From Salinibacillus aidingensis (GTDB taxonomy: Bacteria; Bacillota; Bacilli; Bacillales; Alkalibacillaceae), in the NCBI RefSeq assembly GCF_039522525.1, contig NZ_BAAADO010000002.1:558001-622000 (forward strand): DNA of 64,000 bases, written 5' to 3'. A program made the position numbers and the translations under genes. This document shows positions 50,931-60,213 of this stretch, piece by piece. Each line of letters starts with the position of its first letter. Position 1 is the stretch's first letter. Below the pieces are notes generated by a model. The model was not told where the DNA came from. It searched no databases and saw only the letters and a program-made list of their open reading frames with translations.

Positions 50931-52598
50931 TTAAATATCCATCAATATCGGAACAATCATTGGTTCTTTCTTCGTATGTTGTTTTACATATTTAGCAAGA
51001 GACCTTTTTACCCGTTTTTTTATGAGATTCCATGATCCTCTATCTGTATCACGCAGCTCGTTAATGGTTTCTTTTGTAATTCGATTCATTCCCTTTCTAA
51101 GCTCTGTGAAGTTTTGATCGACGAATCCACGGGAAATAAATTCGGGATCTGAGAGTAGTTTTTTATCGTGTTTATTTATTGGGATAATCGCCATGAGCAT
51201 TCCTTCCTCTGAAATTTGTTTACGGTCTCTTAATACAAATTCCATATCTCCTACATCTACTCCATCCACATAAGTGTCACCGCTCGGGATGTTTCTCGTG
51301 CTGCGGGCAATGGAATGCTCAATATCGACAACATCCCCATTTTTCAAAATAAAGGTGTTGCCTTTTTCAATCCCTACCGATTCTGCGAGCATTCGGTGAT
51401 GATGTAGCATTCGGTGTTCACCATGAATGGGTATGAAGTATTTTGGCTTCATCAAGGTTAGCATGAGTCGTAAATCTTCTTGATAGCCATGACCTGAAAC
51501 GTGCATGCCTGAGCTGCTTCCTGAACCATAAATCACATGGGCTCCAAGTTTATAGAGGTTGTCGACAATACTGGTTACATTCTTTTCATTCCCTGGGATC
51601 GGACCGGCGGCAAGGATGACCGTATCCTCGGGTAAGATCTCTACATCGCGAAAGTTACCAGTGGACAGGCGACTAAGGGCTGCCAGGGCCTCTCCTTGGC
51701 TCCCAGTGCATAAAATAGTTACCCTTTCTGGAGGCAACTCATCAATATCACGAGCTTCAATTAACATCCATTTTGGAATAACTAAATAGCCGCGGTCCAT
51801 CGCAACCTTTACAACATTCATCATCGACCGACCTAGTAAAGCTAGTTTTCGATTGGTTTTCTCAGCAGCATCGACAACCTGTTGGATCCGACTAATATTG
51901 GAAGCGAACGTGGATACAATGACTTTTCGTTTTGCTTGTGTAAATATCTGTTCTAAATTTTTCCCTACCATTTGTTCAGAAGGTGTATAGCCTGGTCGCT
52001 CAGCATTGGTGCTTTCGGACAATAGAAGCAGAACCCCTTTGTTGCCGATGTTAGCCATTTTGTGAATATCTGGTCGTTCATTGTTCGCAGGGGTCAAATC
52101 AAATTTGAAGTCCCCCGTATGTACGATCGTTCCTTCTGGCATGTTAAAGACAATCCCTAAACAATCCGGAATGCTATGGTTCACTTTGAAAAAGCTTATC
52201 TCCATGTCGCCAATTTGAACTTCTGAATCGGAATGGATTTCAATTAATTCACTTTCTCGTAAAAGCCGATGTTCCTTTAATTTGATTTCAACAAGCCCCA
52301 GTGTGAACCGTGTCGCATACACGGGCACATTTATGGTTTTCAAGAAAAAAGGGACTCCTCCAATGTGATCCTCATGCCCGTGTGTAAGTATTAGCGCACG
52401 CACTCGGCTCTGATTTTCTATAATGTAAGACATATCCGGTATAATTAAATCAATGCCTAATAACGTCTCATCAGGAAACTTATTCCCACAATCAATCAGT
52501 ACAATATCGTTGCCATATTCGATGGCGTACATATTTTTCCCAATTTCATTTAATCCACCAAGAGCATAAACGGACAATGAATTCCGATTTGTTCCCAT
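50931..52598 (-). CDS. Ribonuclease J-type beta-CASP ribonuclease
   Basis: 555 residues, the length of B. subtilis RNase J1. The metallo-beta-lactamase motif is LTHGHEDHIGGVPF near residue 75, with later zinc ligands in KVNHSIPD and VHTGDFKFDLTP. The beta-CASP domain has STFASNISRIQQV near 232 and CTGSQGEALAALSR near 285. HVSGHGYQEDL near 365 and FIPIHGEHRMLH near 388 complete the site, and a C-terminal domain follows. 5'-3' exo- and endoribonuclease activity is expected. GGGAGGG precedes the ATG. It is a single gene, away from the rpoY or dapA contexts of J1 and J2, so it is probably a third paralogue; specificity is unknown. Confidence 0.9.
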   Translation of the reverse strand: MGTNRNSLSVYALGGLNEIGKNMYAIEYGNDIVLIDCGNKFPDETLLGIDLIIPDMSYIIENQSRVRALILTHGHEDHIGGVPFFLKTINVPVYATRFTLGLVEIKLKEHRLLRESELIEIHSDSEVQIGDMEISFFKVNHSIPDCLGIVFNMPEGTIVHTGDFKFDLTPANNERPDIHKMANIGNKGVLLLLSESTNAERPGYTPSEQMVGKNLEQIFTQAKRKVIVSTFASNISRIQQVVDAAEKTNRKLALLGRSMMNVVKVAMDRGYLVIPKWMLIEARDIDELPPERVTILCTGSQGEALAALSRLSTGNFRDVEILPEDTVILAAGPIPGNEKNVTSIVDNLYKLGAHVIYGSGSSSGMHVSGHGYQEDLRLMLTLMKPKYFIPIHGEHRMLHHHRMLAESVGIEKGNTFILKNGDVVDIEHSIARSTRNIPSGDTYVDGVDVGDMEFVLRDRKQISEEGMLMAIIPINKHDKKLLSDPEFISRGFVDQNFTELRKGMNRITKETINELRDTDRGSWNLIKKRVKRSLAKYVKQHTKKEPMIVPILMDI

Positions 52599-52836
52599 AT
52601 TAATCCCTCCCAGTTCTAATATGGGTTAGTATGCCCTTGATTTATAGTATTTATCGGAGAATATAGCAAAAATAACTATCTTGAAGAAAGCAAAAAACAA
52701 GAGGCTGTCCCTTGTTTTTTGCTTTTAGTTGTATCGAATTTGAATTCTTCTCAAATCATTTACCGCGGGACGAAGACTAACTCCATTAATAGTACTCCCT
52801 ATATTAGTATCAATCATTTTCGAAGTAGGAGAATGA

Positions 52837-53748
52837 TTACTTACCTTGATATGCTTCTACTAATTTTTCTATATCAAATTTTTTCATTTGGAGAAAGGCT
52901 TTTGTTAATCGATCCATCTGTTCGTCCGTCGCATTTGCCATCATTTCTCCCATCACTACTGGCCAGACTTGCCAGGAGACTCCATACTTATCTTTTAACC
53001 AACCACATTGTTCAGCTTCTGGATCTGAGGATAGTTTTTCGAAGTAATAATCGATCTCCTCTTGATTTTCACATCGAACTAACAACGAAATAGCTTCATT
53101 AAAATTAAAGTCATGTTGATGCGCACTGTCCATTGCGGTGAACCATTGATTCTCAAGCATAAAGTCTGTGTACATCATTGTCCCTTCTTTGTCTGGTTCC
53201 ATGCCAGCAGGATAACGAGCCATCTCCCCTCGTTTTGAATCGTTGAAAATAGACAGATAAAAGTCACTGGCTTCTTCTGCCTTTCCGCAAACATCTTGAA
53301 CAAACAACATGGAAGGTACAATAAATGGTCGTTCCTCGCCATCTGGGTTCGTGAGGATTAACTGCCATGTCAACCCGTACTTATCCTGTATCCATCCATA
53401 GCGTTTACTAAATGGGTATTCTTGAAGTGGCATTAACGGTGTGCCGCCTTGAGAGAGTTTTTCCCAGAGCTGGTCTAAATTTTCCCTGGCATTCTCGTCT
53501 CTTGAAGGATCAAAATTAACAAAAAAAGAAATCGATGGGGTGAATTGAAAATGTGGGCCTCCATTGATGGCCATGAATGAATAACCTGCAATATCAAATG
53601 AAACGACATCGCTATTTCCAGATGGGGTGTTACGTACTGTTGTGTTATTGGTGATGTCTGAATTGGGAAATATGGATGTATAAAATTCCGCAGCTTCTTG
53701 TGCTTCCTGGTTAAACCATAGATGGGGAACGATTTTTTGATTTATCAC
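52837..53748 (-). CDS. PhnB-like VOC-fold protein, two-domain
   Basis: 303 residues made of two tandem VOC (glyoxalase/bleomycin-resistance fold) domains of the PhnB type. Each contains the pattern of FYTSIFPNSD or FYLSIFNDSKRGE followed by a GGPHF- or AMDSAH-type strand and a KYGVSWQV or KYGLTWQL end (residues about 5-145 and 150-290). The family is often annotated as 3-demethylubiquinone methyltransferase-like, but no methyltransferase motif exists. The start is GTG with AAAGGAGGG upstream. It is monocistronic. Function unknown; the fold call is firm. Confidence 0.86.
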   Translation of the reverse strand: MINQKIVPHLWFNQEAQEAAEFYTSIFPNSDITNNTTVRNTPSGNSDVVSFDIAGYSFMAINGGPHFQFTPSISFFVNFDPSRDENARENLDQLWEKLSQGGTPLMPLQEYPFSKRYGWIQDKYGLTWQLILTNPDGEERPFIVPSMLFVQDVCGKAEEASDFYLSIFNDSKRGEMARYPAGMEPDKEGTMMYTDFMLENQWFTAMDSAHQHDFNFNEAISLLVRCENQEEIDYYFEKLSSDPEAEQCGWLKDKYGVSWQVWPVVMGEMMANATDEQMDRLTKAFLQMKKFDIEKLVEAYQGK

Positions 53749-53817
53749 GAAATTCCCTCCTTTCTAATTATGATTATACATTAATTAACCTAACACCGTA
53801 ATCATGGAGGGATTAAT

Positions 53818-54435
53818 CTAAAACTGCAGGAGCTCATACAAATAATTCATCCCATATAAGGGAACCAGTGTATACAGTGTTAACGTAATCGGCTTACACA
53901 GAAGAAAATAAAAGATGAATTTCTTCAGCGTCATTTTGGTGAGTCCGGCAATCAGACAGATAAAATCATCAGGAAAGCCGGGAAATACCATGGAAATGGC
54001 AAAGAACCGCTCAAACCGTTTTCCCTCATTGACCCATCCAATATATTTTTCATACGTCTCATCCTTAACAAAATAACGGGCAAAGGCTCGACCATATTTT
54101 CTGGCAAGCCAGAAGTTTGCCAGTGACCCCAAAAAGATCCCCACAACATTTAAAACAGACCCGAGGCCAATTCCAAATAACATCACACCGACAACCGTTG
54201 TCACATTGCCCGGCAGCACGGGAATAACCACCTGAATAAAGGTTAGTGCCAGAAAAAGAAGCGGTGCGACACTGCCAAATCCTGAGATCCAATCCCGCAC
54301 CCTTTCCGGATTTCCAAAAAAGTCACTTTTAATCACGAAAATTCCAATCCCGATAATGATGGCAAACCCGATCACACTAAATATCTGAACGATAGGCTTC
54401 TGATACTTTTTCAAGAAAATCTTTAATCGATTCAT
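53818..54435 (-). CDS. VTT-domain (TVP38/TMEM64) membrane protein
   Basis: 205 residues with five to six hydrophobic segments. The VTT/SNARE-associated Golgi protein-type core includes VIPVLPGNVTTVVGVMLFG near residue 70, GSLANFWLARKYGRAFA near 105, and the FxxxRFFAISMVFPGFPDD segment near 140. Related DedA/VTT proteins act in phospholipid or undecaprenyl-phosphate movement across the membrane, which is family-level knowledge. It is a single gene near the TDT transporter and in the same direction. Specific role unknown. Confidence 0.84.
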   Translation of the reverse strand: MNRLKIFLKKYQKPIVQIFSVIGFAIIIGIGIFVIKSDFFGNPERVRDWISGFGSVAPLLFLALTFIQVVIPVLPGNVTTVVGVMLFGIGLGSVLNVVGIFLGSLANFWLARKYGRAFARYFVKDETYEKYIGWVNEGKRFERFFAISMVFPGFPDDFICLIAGLTKMTLKKFIFYFLLCKPITLTLYTLVPLYGMNYLYELLQF

Positions 54436-54512
54436 ATGTATCTCTTTCTAATGGATAGTTTTATCTAATATTTTATGGGACTTATCTATCTGCTGTCCAC
54501 TCATTGCACAGG

Positions 54513-55556
54513 TCACCAGCTAAAATGGGTCCGCATACGTCCATAGAGACGATGGAGCATTCCTGCAAAAACAATGATCCATGCGCTAATGGCAATATAC
54601 ACAAAAAATCCGGGGATAACCGTTAAAAAGGAAACTTCAATAGCCTGCGATAATTGAAAGGTACTTGTTGTGTACATAGAAAGCGGGAACACCATCCCCC
54701 AGTATTGCGGATCATATTTTAACGGGTCCCGATGATAGAAATGCTTCCAGATCATGAGAATAAACAATAAGGGAATCCACCATGTGCCAGTAATCCAGAA
54801 GAACAAGGTAAATCCCTTTAAAAAGGGCGTAATCTCATCAAGCAGGGCCCATTCGTTCGCATGAAGAATAAGAGTTGATCCCGCCAGTGTTGTAATGGCA
54901 ACTGCCCCCATATTGATCCAATAAGGAGGTGAAAGAGAATCATACCTGAAGTCCACAAACGTAAATCGGTAGAAAATCAGGGTAATAATATTTAAATATA
55001 GCATACACCCTAAAAAATACATGCATAACGTAAAAAACAGAAGGATGTCCCGTCCATCTTCAATACTTGGCGAAAGAAGGGTCCCTAAGATGGAAAGGGA
55101 TTGGGTGGCCACCGTAGCAATCAGCCAGGCCCCATTAATGCCCTTGGCGATGGACGGCTTATTTTTTCGTATAGTTACGGCTGTAAAGAAGTTATACATA
55201 ATGACGACCCATAAAACAATAGCAAAAATCCATAAGTAGATAGCCACCGAAGAAAGCCCGGCAACTACAACCAGCTGACTTCCAAAGACGTTGGTCCCTG
55301 CCACTAAAGTAAAAAACCCCGGACCAAGAGTATGGCTCATCATATCGGCTTTGAATTTTGGAAAATAATAAATCACTCTTAATAATGTAAGGATCCATAA
55401 AACCACATAGGCTCCGGTATTAATATAAAGCAAGGTTTTAGAAATCCAGACCATTTCGAGCAAAAAGGAACCGATGGATAGGGCTCCTGTTGCCATAATA
55501 AAGGCAAAATAACCGGGAAACAGATTTTCTGCAAGCTTTTTTAAAAACGAAAGCAT
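54513..55556 (-). CDS. TDT-family transporter (tellurite-resistance/dicarboxylate type)
   Basis: About 347 residues with ten helices, of the TehA/Mae1/SLAC1-like TDT family. The N-terminal FPGYFAFIMATGALSIG is characteristic. GTNVFGSQLVVVAG lies near 100 and WGMVFPLSMYTTSTFQLS near 290, matching the repeated F-P-x-G pattern around the channel Phe. The ATG at 55556 is fixed by AGGTGG 7 bases upstream; the longer frame to 55613 has no site. Substrate (organic acid anion, sulfite or tellurite) cannot be told. Confidence 0.83.
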   Translation of the reverse strand: MLSFLKKLAENLFPGYFAFIMATGALSIGSFLLEMVWISKTLLYINTGAYVVLWILTLLRVIYYFPKFKADMMSHTLGPGFFTLVAGTNVFGSQLVVVAGLSSVAIYLWIFAIVLWVVIMYNFFTAVTIRKNKPSIAKGINGAWLIATVATQSLSILGTLLSPSIEDGRDILLFFTLCMYFLGCMLYLNIITLIFYRFTFVDFRYDSLSPPYWINMGAVAITTLAGSTLILHANEWALLDEITPFLKGFTLFFWITGTWWIPLLFILMIWKHFYHRDPLKYDPQYWGMVFPLSMYTTSTFQLSQAIEVSFLTVIPGFFVYIAISAWIIVFAGMLHRLYGRMRTHFSW

Positions 55557-55869
55557 ATAGAAACCACCTAATACACAAATTTCATCATTTGGAATTATAT
55601 CACATTGCATCACGGAACCCTATTTCTGCCTAAAACAGCATCCATGGAATTTATTTAAAAAACGTAAACGTACGTACTGCCCTTACCGCTCATTTTCCTC
55701 AACCCTACCCACCTTATTCGATTGTGGCAGCTCATAACAGGATGACTCCCACTCCTTTTAAAATCTATTAGATTTACTAGTTTTCTGCGCAATTCTATTT
55801 TTTCTCTTATACCTGACCCAAGCATGTCCCTTGTATTTTCATATAGTGATGACTAAAGGGGGTGAAACT

Positions 55870-56082
55870 GTGATCGATGTTCTTCTTTATACCTTAGTTG
55901 CAGGTTTGTTTATGTATGAGGTCTATGTCATAAGAATGGCCATGCATCGTCAAAATCAAAAAGTACTGAATACCTTTACCAACGGGACCAGTACTCAGCC
56001 TGAGCCCGAAAATGTCAAGGCACGTCCTGCTCCGAAGCCTGTTTTTGCTGTGCAGGAGTCTGCCAGGCGCATAAAGGATTAA
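55870..56082 (+). CDS. 70-residue single-helix membrane protein, unknown
   Basis: GTG start with AAGGGGGTG about 7 bases upstream. One hydrophobic helix (VLLYTLVAGLFMYEVYVI) is followed by a polar tail rich in Pro, Thr and Arg (PEPENVKARPAPKPVF). Family not recognised. A hairpin terminator lies just downstream and the Na/Pi transporter follows in the same direction. Confidence 0.55.
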   Translation: MIDVLLYTLVAGLFMYEVYVIRMAMHRQNQKVLNTFTNGTSTQPEPENVKARPAPKPVFAVQESARRIKD

Positions 56083-56119
56083 ATAGAAATAAAGAAAATT
56101 AAATCACTCCTTTCTCATT

Positions 56120-56150
56120 ATAGAGTAGGAATCTCCTGGTCCTACTCTAT
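56120..56150. terminator. Terminator before the Na/Pi gene
   Basis: ATAGAGTAGGA (56120-56130) pairs perfectly with TCCTACTCTAT (56140-56150). Confidence 0.65.
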
Positions 56151-56223
56151 CTATTTCACAGCGATCCTATTTACGCTTCACCTCCTTTTTCTTTTTTACA
56201 AGCCAAAGAAAGAAGGTGAGAAA

Positions 56224-57159
56224 TTGATTCAGACCTTGCTATTTATCCTGACATTAGGTGTATTTTTATTAGGAATGTATCTGGTAAGAACTGGTCTTTT
56301 CAACATGTCAGCCGATAAACTGAAAACTTGGCTTGCAAAACTGACCGATTCTCCATGGAAGGGACCCCTGCTGGGGACCGTGGTAACAGCCATACTGCAG
56401 AGCAGCTCTGCCGTATCCATTATTGTCGTCGGTCTTGTCGCAAGAAATATGCTTACCTTCAGTCAATCGATTGGAATTATCCTCGGTGCAAATATCGGGA
56501 ACACCGTTACAACAGAGATCATAGCTCTGGACATTAACGCCATGATTATCCCTATGGCAGCAATCGGAGCCATTTTCCTGCTCATAAAAAGAGACACGAT
56601 AAGGAACACCGGCCTGGCTTTACTCGGATTATCGGCCGTATTTGGTGCCATCTGGAACTTCAAAATGCTTGCAGCTCCAATTACAGAAATGGCATTCATA
56701 GATCAGTTATTCCTGTCCCTGGACAACAATCGCCTGTATGCTGTGTTAACCGGAGCCATTCTGACAGCTGTCATTCAATCCAGTACAGCGACAACAGGAA
56801 TTACGATGGGCTTCATTGCTGCAGGGGTTTTGAATCTTGATACAGCTGTCGCCATTGTATTAGGGGCCAATATTGGAACCTGTATTGACGCATGGCTTGC
56901 CTCTATAGCAGGGGGAAGAGAAGCAAGACTTACCGCCTGGTCCCATATCTGGATAAACGTTTTCGGAGTCATCGCGTTCTTCCCATTCATCGGAGTTCTT
57001 GCCCATGTGGGTACAATGCTGGCCACACAGCCGGATGTACAGGTCGCCCACATCAGCGCACTCTTTAACGTTTTAAGCTCCCTGATTGCCCTGCCATTTG
57101 TTAACCAGCTGGCCAATATGATCACGAAAATCCATGGACGAAAACAGACCGCGGCATAG
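56224..57159 (+). CDS. Na+/phosphate cotransporter family protein (NptA/YqeW type)
   Basis: 311 residues with about eight helices. The two inverted halves carry the hallmark QSSS in VVTAILQSSSAVSIIVVG near residue 60 and QSST in AVIQSSTATTGITMGF near 183. Each is followed by a GANIG segment (IILGANIGNTV; IVLGANIGTCIDA). The C-terminal PhoU-like domain of larger members is missing. The start is TTG with AAGAAGGTGAG upstream. Phosphate uptake with Na+ is expected from the family. The truncated gene at 57261 looks like a partial second copy. Confidence 0.87.
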   Translation: MIQTLLFILTLGVFLLGMYLVRTGLFNMSADKLKTWLAKLTDSPWKGPLLGTVVTAILQSSSAVSIIVVGLVARNMLTFSQSIGIILGANIGNTVTTEIIALDINAMIIPMAAIGAIFLLIKRDTIRNTGLALLGLSAVFGAIWNFKMLAAPITEMAFIDQLFLSLDNNRLYAVLTGAILTAVIQSSTATTGITMGFIAAGVLNLDTAVAIVLGANIGTCIDAWLASIAGGREARLTAWSHIWINVFGVIAFFPFIGVLAHVGTMLATQPDVQVAHISALFNVLSSLIALPFVNQLANMITKIHGRKQTAA

Positions 57160-57175
57160 CTTGCTCAAAAAGTGG

Positions 57176-57207
57176 GACATCCCCTATATGAGGGGATGTC
57201 TCTTTCA
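57176..57207 (+). terminator. Terminator after the Na/Pi gene
   Basis: GACATCCCCT (57176-57185) pairs perfectly with AGGGGATGTC (57191-57200), followed by TCTTT. Confidence 0.8.
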
Positions 57208-57260
57208 ACTCTATTTTCTCTCTTTCCATCCTCTTCCTTCGTCTCAGGAAGGAGGTATAC

Positions 57261-57405
57261 GATGATTTCATTTCTGTCATTCCTTCTATTTTCAGGAGGA
57301 TTGCTGTATGGAGTCTATCTGCTTAGATATGGTCTTCATCCCCTGACGTTTTATTCTTTTAAAACATGGCCTCGAACAAATACACCTTACAAATCTCCTC
57401 TTTAG
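57261..57405 (+). pseudogene. Truncated Na/Pi cotransporter N-terminus, 47 codons
   Basis: AGGAAGGAGG gives a perfect ribosome site before the ATG. The peptide (LLFSGGLLYGVYLLRYGL, then FKTWPRTNTPYKSPL) parallels the neighbour's opening LFILTLGVFLLGMYLVRTGL ... LKTWLAKLTDSPWKGPL and then stops. It looks like a second, degraded copy whose 3' part has been lost or replaced. No frame downstream restores QSSS motifs. Confidence 0.6.
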
Positions 57406-57409
57406 CACA

Positions 57410-57583
57410 ATGATTACACTCCTCGCCATCGCCATCAGTGCAATAACCACTATTTTGACAGTGTTCCTGTTTGTGATGGATTATGACTCTGTAAGATTGG
57501 AGTTTCCCTTGAGTGCATTCCCCTTTATCGGGGGCTGGATAGGCTATAATTTGGGAGAGACTTTCAGAATAAGCGATTTGTAA
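57410..57583 (+). CDS. Possible 57-residue membrane protein downstream of the truncated gene
   Basis: An ATG at 57410 opens a frame with one helix (TLLAIAISAITTILTVFLFV), a short acidic stretch DYDSVRLEF and a second hydrophobic part FPFIGGWIGY. There is no ribosome site, so translation would depend on coupling to the 47-codon ORF just before it. It may be the remainder of a different lost gene. Confidence 0.35.
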   Translation: MITLLAIAISAITTILTVFLFVMDYDSVRLEFPLSAFPFIGGWIGYNLGETFRISDL

Positions 57584-57656
57584 TTAAATGGACATTTGAA
57601 TGAAATGCGACTGCTATGACTATGTTTATTCCAATATGTAATTGATGATATTTTAA

Positions 57657-57691
57657 AAAGGAGTGCTATGCATGACATGCCGCACTCCTTT
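57657..57691 (-). terminator. Terminator after the small minus-strand ORF
   Basis: AAAGGAGTGC (57657-57666) pairs perfectly with GCACTCCTTT (57682-57691); on the minus strand TTTTT follows. Confidence 0.75.
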
Positions 57692-57750
57692 CTGTGTGAT
57701 TGAATCCTTCTGTATGCTGCCGAACTACGATCACCGTCATCATAAAGGCT

Positions 57751-57926
57751 CTATGAATCATCTTTTCTTACCCTTACCGTTTTTACCCGCCTTCCTATGA
57801 CCTCCTCCACACTGATTATTTTAAAATTTCGTCCACTCTTGACACATCTTCTCCATTCATCATCAATTCCTCAATTAAAGTACCTGAAGGGGTCTTCTCT
57901 AAAAGCATACAAAGTTCACGGGACAT
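57751..57926 (-). pseudogene. Small gene ending on a TTTAAAA slippery heptamer (frameshifted or recoded)
   Basis: From ATG 57926, behind an AAAGGAGAGG ribosome site, 36 codons are read (opening SRELCMLLEKTPSGTLIEEL, ending VDEILK) to a TAA at 57816. The last codons form T TTA AAA, a classical -1 slippery heptamer, directly before the stop. The -1 frame continues KIISVEEVIGRRVKTVRVR and ends at TAG 57751. A -1 slip would therefore give a 58-residue acidic-then-basic protein. Either programmed frameshifting, a simple frameshift mutation, or a separate GTG-initiated peptide explains it. A good terminator follows. I do not recognise the family. Confidence 0.5.
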
Positions 57927-58461
57927 TCTGCCTCTCCTTTATCTGAGTTACTATATGCTATTCTATGTCGATAGATTTTGTTTGTGTGTTTGTTGATAGA
58001 TAGTAGAAATCGATCCTGTCATTGCTTTCTCGTCTATAAGATTCATGATTGATCTGCCTTTAATCTATAACAACTACCTACATGCTGTTATCTTACTTTT
58101 AAGTATATATTTGCCATAAATGGGGCTATATTAGGCGATTGAAGAGATTTTTTCTTAAGTCAAAACAATTATTTTCAGAGGTTGAACCCTGATCGCCCCT
58201 TTAGAATTCAGGAGGGCCCAAAACCCCATGGTTACGCTATTTTGCTCAGGTATTCACAATTTAAATCTGCAAAAAGTCTTTTGGTTTAAATAAAGGAATC
58301 CGTCGAAATAAGTCTATATTTTCCGATATAACAATATATTTTTAACTATATTGGCCATTTACGCACAAATAGCCATATTCATCTATTTTCCGCATTTGTC
58401 TTTATGCCTGTTTATTCGTTATCTTTCTAAGGTTGAACATTTACATTATAAGGAGGCAACT
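57927..58461. other. Gene-free stretch upstream of the third BCCT gene
   Basis: No ORF or recognised riboswitch. It includes an AT-rich partly symmetric stretch at about 58318-58350 (TATAACAATATATTTTTAAC) near where the BCCT promoter should lie. No operator is assigned. Confidence 0.35.
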
Positions 58462-60111
58462 ATGTCTGAACAACAAAGGAGACAAAAAGGATTACGTTCA
58501 TTTAGAGAAGCTTTAAAGACTCCTGTTTTTATTATATCACTGGTATTAGCCGTTTTATTTGTTGTAATCGGCATTACATTGCCTGATTTCGGTAAATATA
58601 TGGATGCAACGTTTAATTGGATGGCAACAAACCTTGGCTGGTCATTTATTTTAGGAGCCAGCGCATTCGTTATCGCTGCTATTGCTTTAATTATCAGTCC
58701 GCTTGGTCAAATCAGGCTTGGAGATGATGATGAAGAACCTATGTATTCGACCGGTGCCTGGTTTGCCATGTTATTTAGTGCAGGAATGGGGATTGGACTT
58801 CTTTTCTGGGGAGTCTCAGAGCCGATAAACCATTATGACTGGCCCCCATACGGTGAAGGAGGAACAGCTGATGCTGTGCATATGGCATTACAGTATTCCT
58901 TTTTCCATTGGGGTATTCACCCATGGGCCATTTACGCCGTGGTAGCCTGTTCTCTTGCCTACTTCAGCTATCGTAAGGGACTGCCAATGATGCTAAGCTC
59001 AACCTTAGAACCACTGATTGGACGCGACAAAATAAATGGACCGATTGGAAACACCGTGAACATTATTGGAGTTCTGGCCACATTGCTGGGAATCTCCACT
59101 TCACTTGGTTTAGGTGTTATGCAAATTGGTCAGGGGCTTGAGAATCTGTTCGGCATTCCAAATACGACCGGATTATGGCTCATTATTGTGGTCGTAGTTA
59201 CTGCCCTGGCAATCTTATCAACCACATCGGGCATTGATAAAGGGATTAAATGGTTAAGTCAAATTAACCTGAGTGTCGCCGGATTGCTCATGGTATTTAT
59301 CCTGATCTTAGGACCAACTGTATTCATTTTAAATGCCATTACTCATTCAACCGGAAGCTACCTGCAGAATTTCCTTCAGATGTCATTTGGAATCGATGCA
59401 GCAGGAGAAGGCGCGGAAGGCTGGTATAACAGCTGGACCATTTTCTATTGGGCCTGGTGGATTGCGTGGGCACCATTTGTTGGTTCCTTTATCGCCCGGG
59501 TCTCCAGAGGGCGCACGATCCGCAGCTTTTCCATCGGTGTCTTACTCGTTCCAACAGCCGTAAGTATGGTCTGGTTCGGTGTATTCGGCGGTGCGGCTCT
59601 ATGGGGACAGCATTTTGGAGAATTTAATATCCTGGATGCGGTTAAAATCGACGAAGCCCAAGGATTCTTTGCCTTATTATCAGAGTTTCCTTTCTCAGGC
59701 TTGCTGATTGCCATTGCCATGATTTCAGTAGCCGTCTTTTTCGTAACTTCTTCAGACTCTGGAACCTATGTTATTGGAATGCTGACATCAAAAGGAAACC
59801 CTCAGCCTCCAATCGGCTTAAGGGTTACATGGGGCGTACTGGAAGGAGCCTTTGCTGCGGTTCTGCTTCTTGCCGGGGGCTTAAGCTCACTGCAGACCGC
59901 TTCTGTTCTAGGCGGATTTCCATTTATGATAATCATGTTCTTCATGATCTACGCCCTGGTTAAATCCCTGCTAAAAGAGTCCAAAGAAGGATCACTCCCT
60001 GTGGAAAGAAGAAGAATCTTCAATGCTCTTGGGGATCTACAGGACGAGAAGAAAATACAGCAGGATATTATTAATGAAGATGAAATTGATGATGAGGACC
60101 GAGTATCATAA
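58462..60111 (+). CDS. BCCT family compatible-solute transporter (3 of 3)
   Basis: 549 residues. The glycine-rich SAGMGIGLLFWGVSEP lies near residue 105 and the aromatic signature FYWAWWIAWAPFVGSFIARV near 330, followed by SRGRTIRSF. The C-terminal 50 residues are charged and mostly acidic (NEDEIDDEDRVS) but lack the eight-residue repeats of the second BCCT protein. AAGGAGG at 58450-58456 fixes the ATG at 58462; the upstream ATG at 58351 has none. Uptake of glycine betaine or a relative is expected. Three BCCT genes in 56 kb are a strong hint of a salt-adapted host. Confidence 0.93.
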   Translation: MSEQQRRQKGLRSFREALKTPVFIISLVLAVLFVVIGITLPDFGKYMDATFNWMATNLGWSFILGASAFVIAAIALIISPLGQIRLGDDDEEPMYSTGAWFAMLFSAGMGIGLLFWGVSEPINHYDWPPYGEGGTADAVHMALQYSFFHWGIHPWAIYAVVACSLAYFSYRKGLPMMLSSTLEPLIGRDKINGPIGNTVNIIGVLATLLGISTSLGLGVMQIGQGLENLFGIPNTTGLWLIIVVVVTALAILSTTSGIDKGIKWLSQINLSVAGLLMVFILILGPTVFILNAITHSTGSYLQNFLQMSFGIDAAGEGAEGWYNSWTIFYWAWWIAWAPFVGSFIARVSRGRTIRSFSIGVLLVPTAVSMVWFGVFGGAALWGQHFGEFNILDAVKIDEAQGFFALLSEFPFSGLLIAIAMISVAVFFVTSSDSGTYVIGMLTSKGNPQPPIGLRVTWGVLEGAFAAVLLLAGGLSSLQTASVLGGFPFMIIMFFMIYALVKSLLKESKEGSLPVERRRIFNALGDLQDEKKIQQDIINEDEIDDEDRVS

Positions 60112-60180
60112 ATTCCCATAAATATATATGTGAATTATAACGCAGCAACTGTGCGTCAACACATCCATTCCATTATGAAC

Positions 60181-60213
60181 AAAAGCTCTCACTGAGTGTC
60201 AGTGGGAGCTTTT
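60181..60213 (+). terminator. Terminator after BCCT gene 3
   Basis: AAAAGCTCTCACTG pairs with CAGTGGGAGCTTTT (one G-T pair), arms 60181-60194 and 60200-60213. Confidence 0.85.

Noticed and set aside
52719..53093. 124-codon ORF opposite the PhnB-like gene
   Set aside because: Mostly antisense to a conserved coding region, low-complexity leucine/serine run, no ribosome site.
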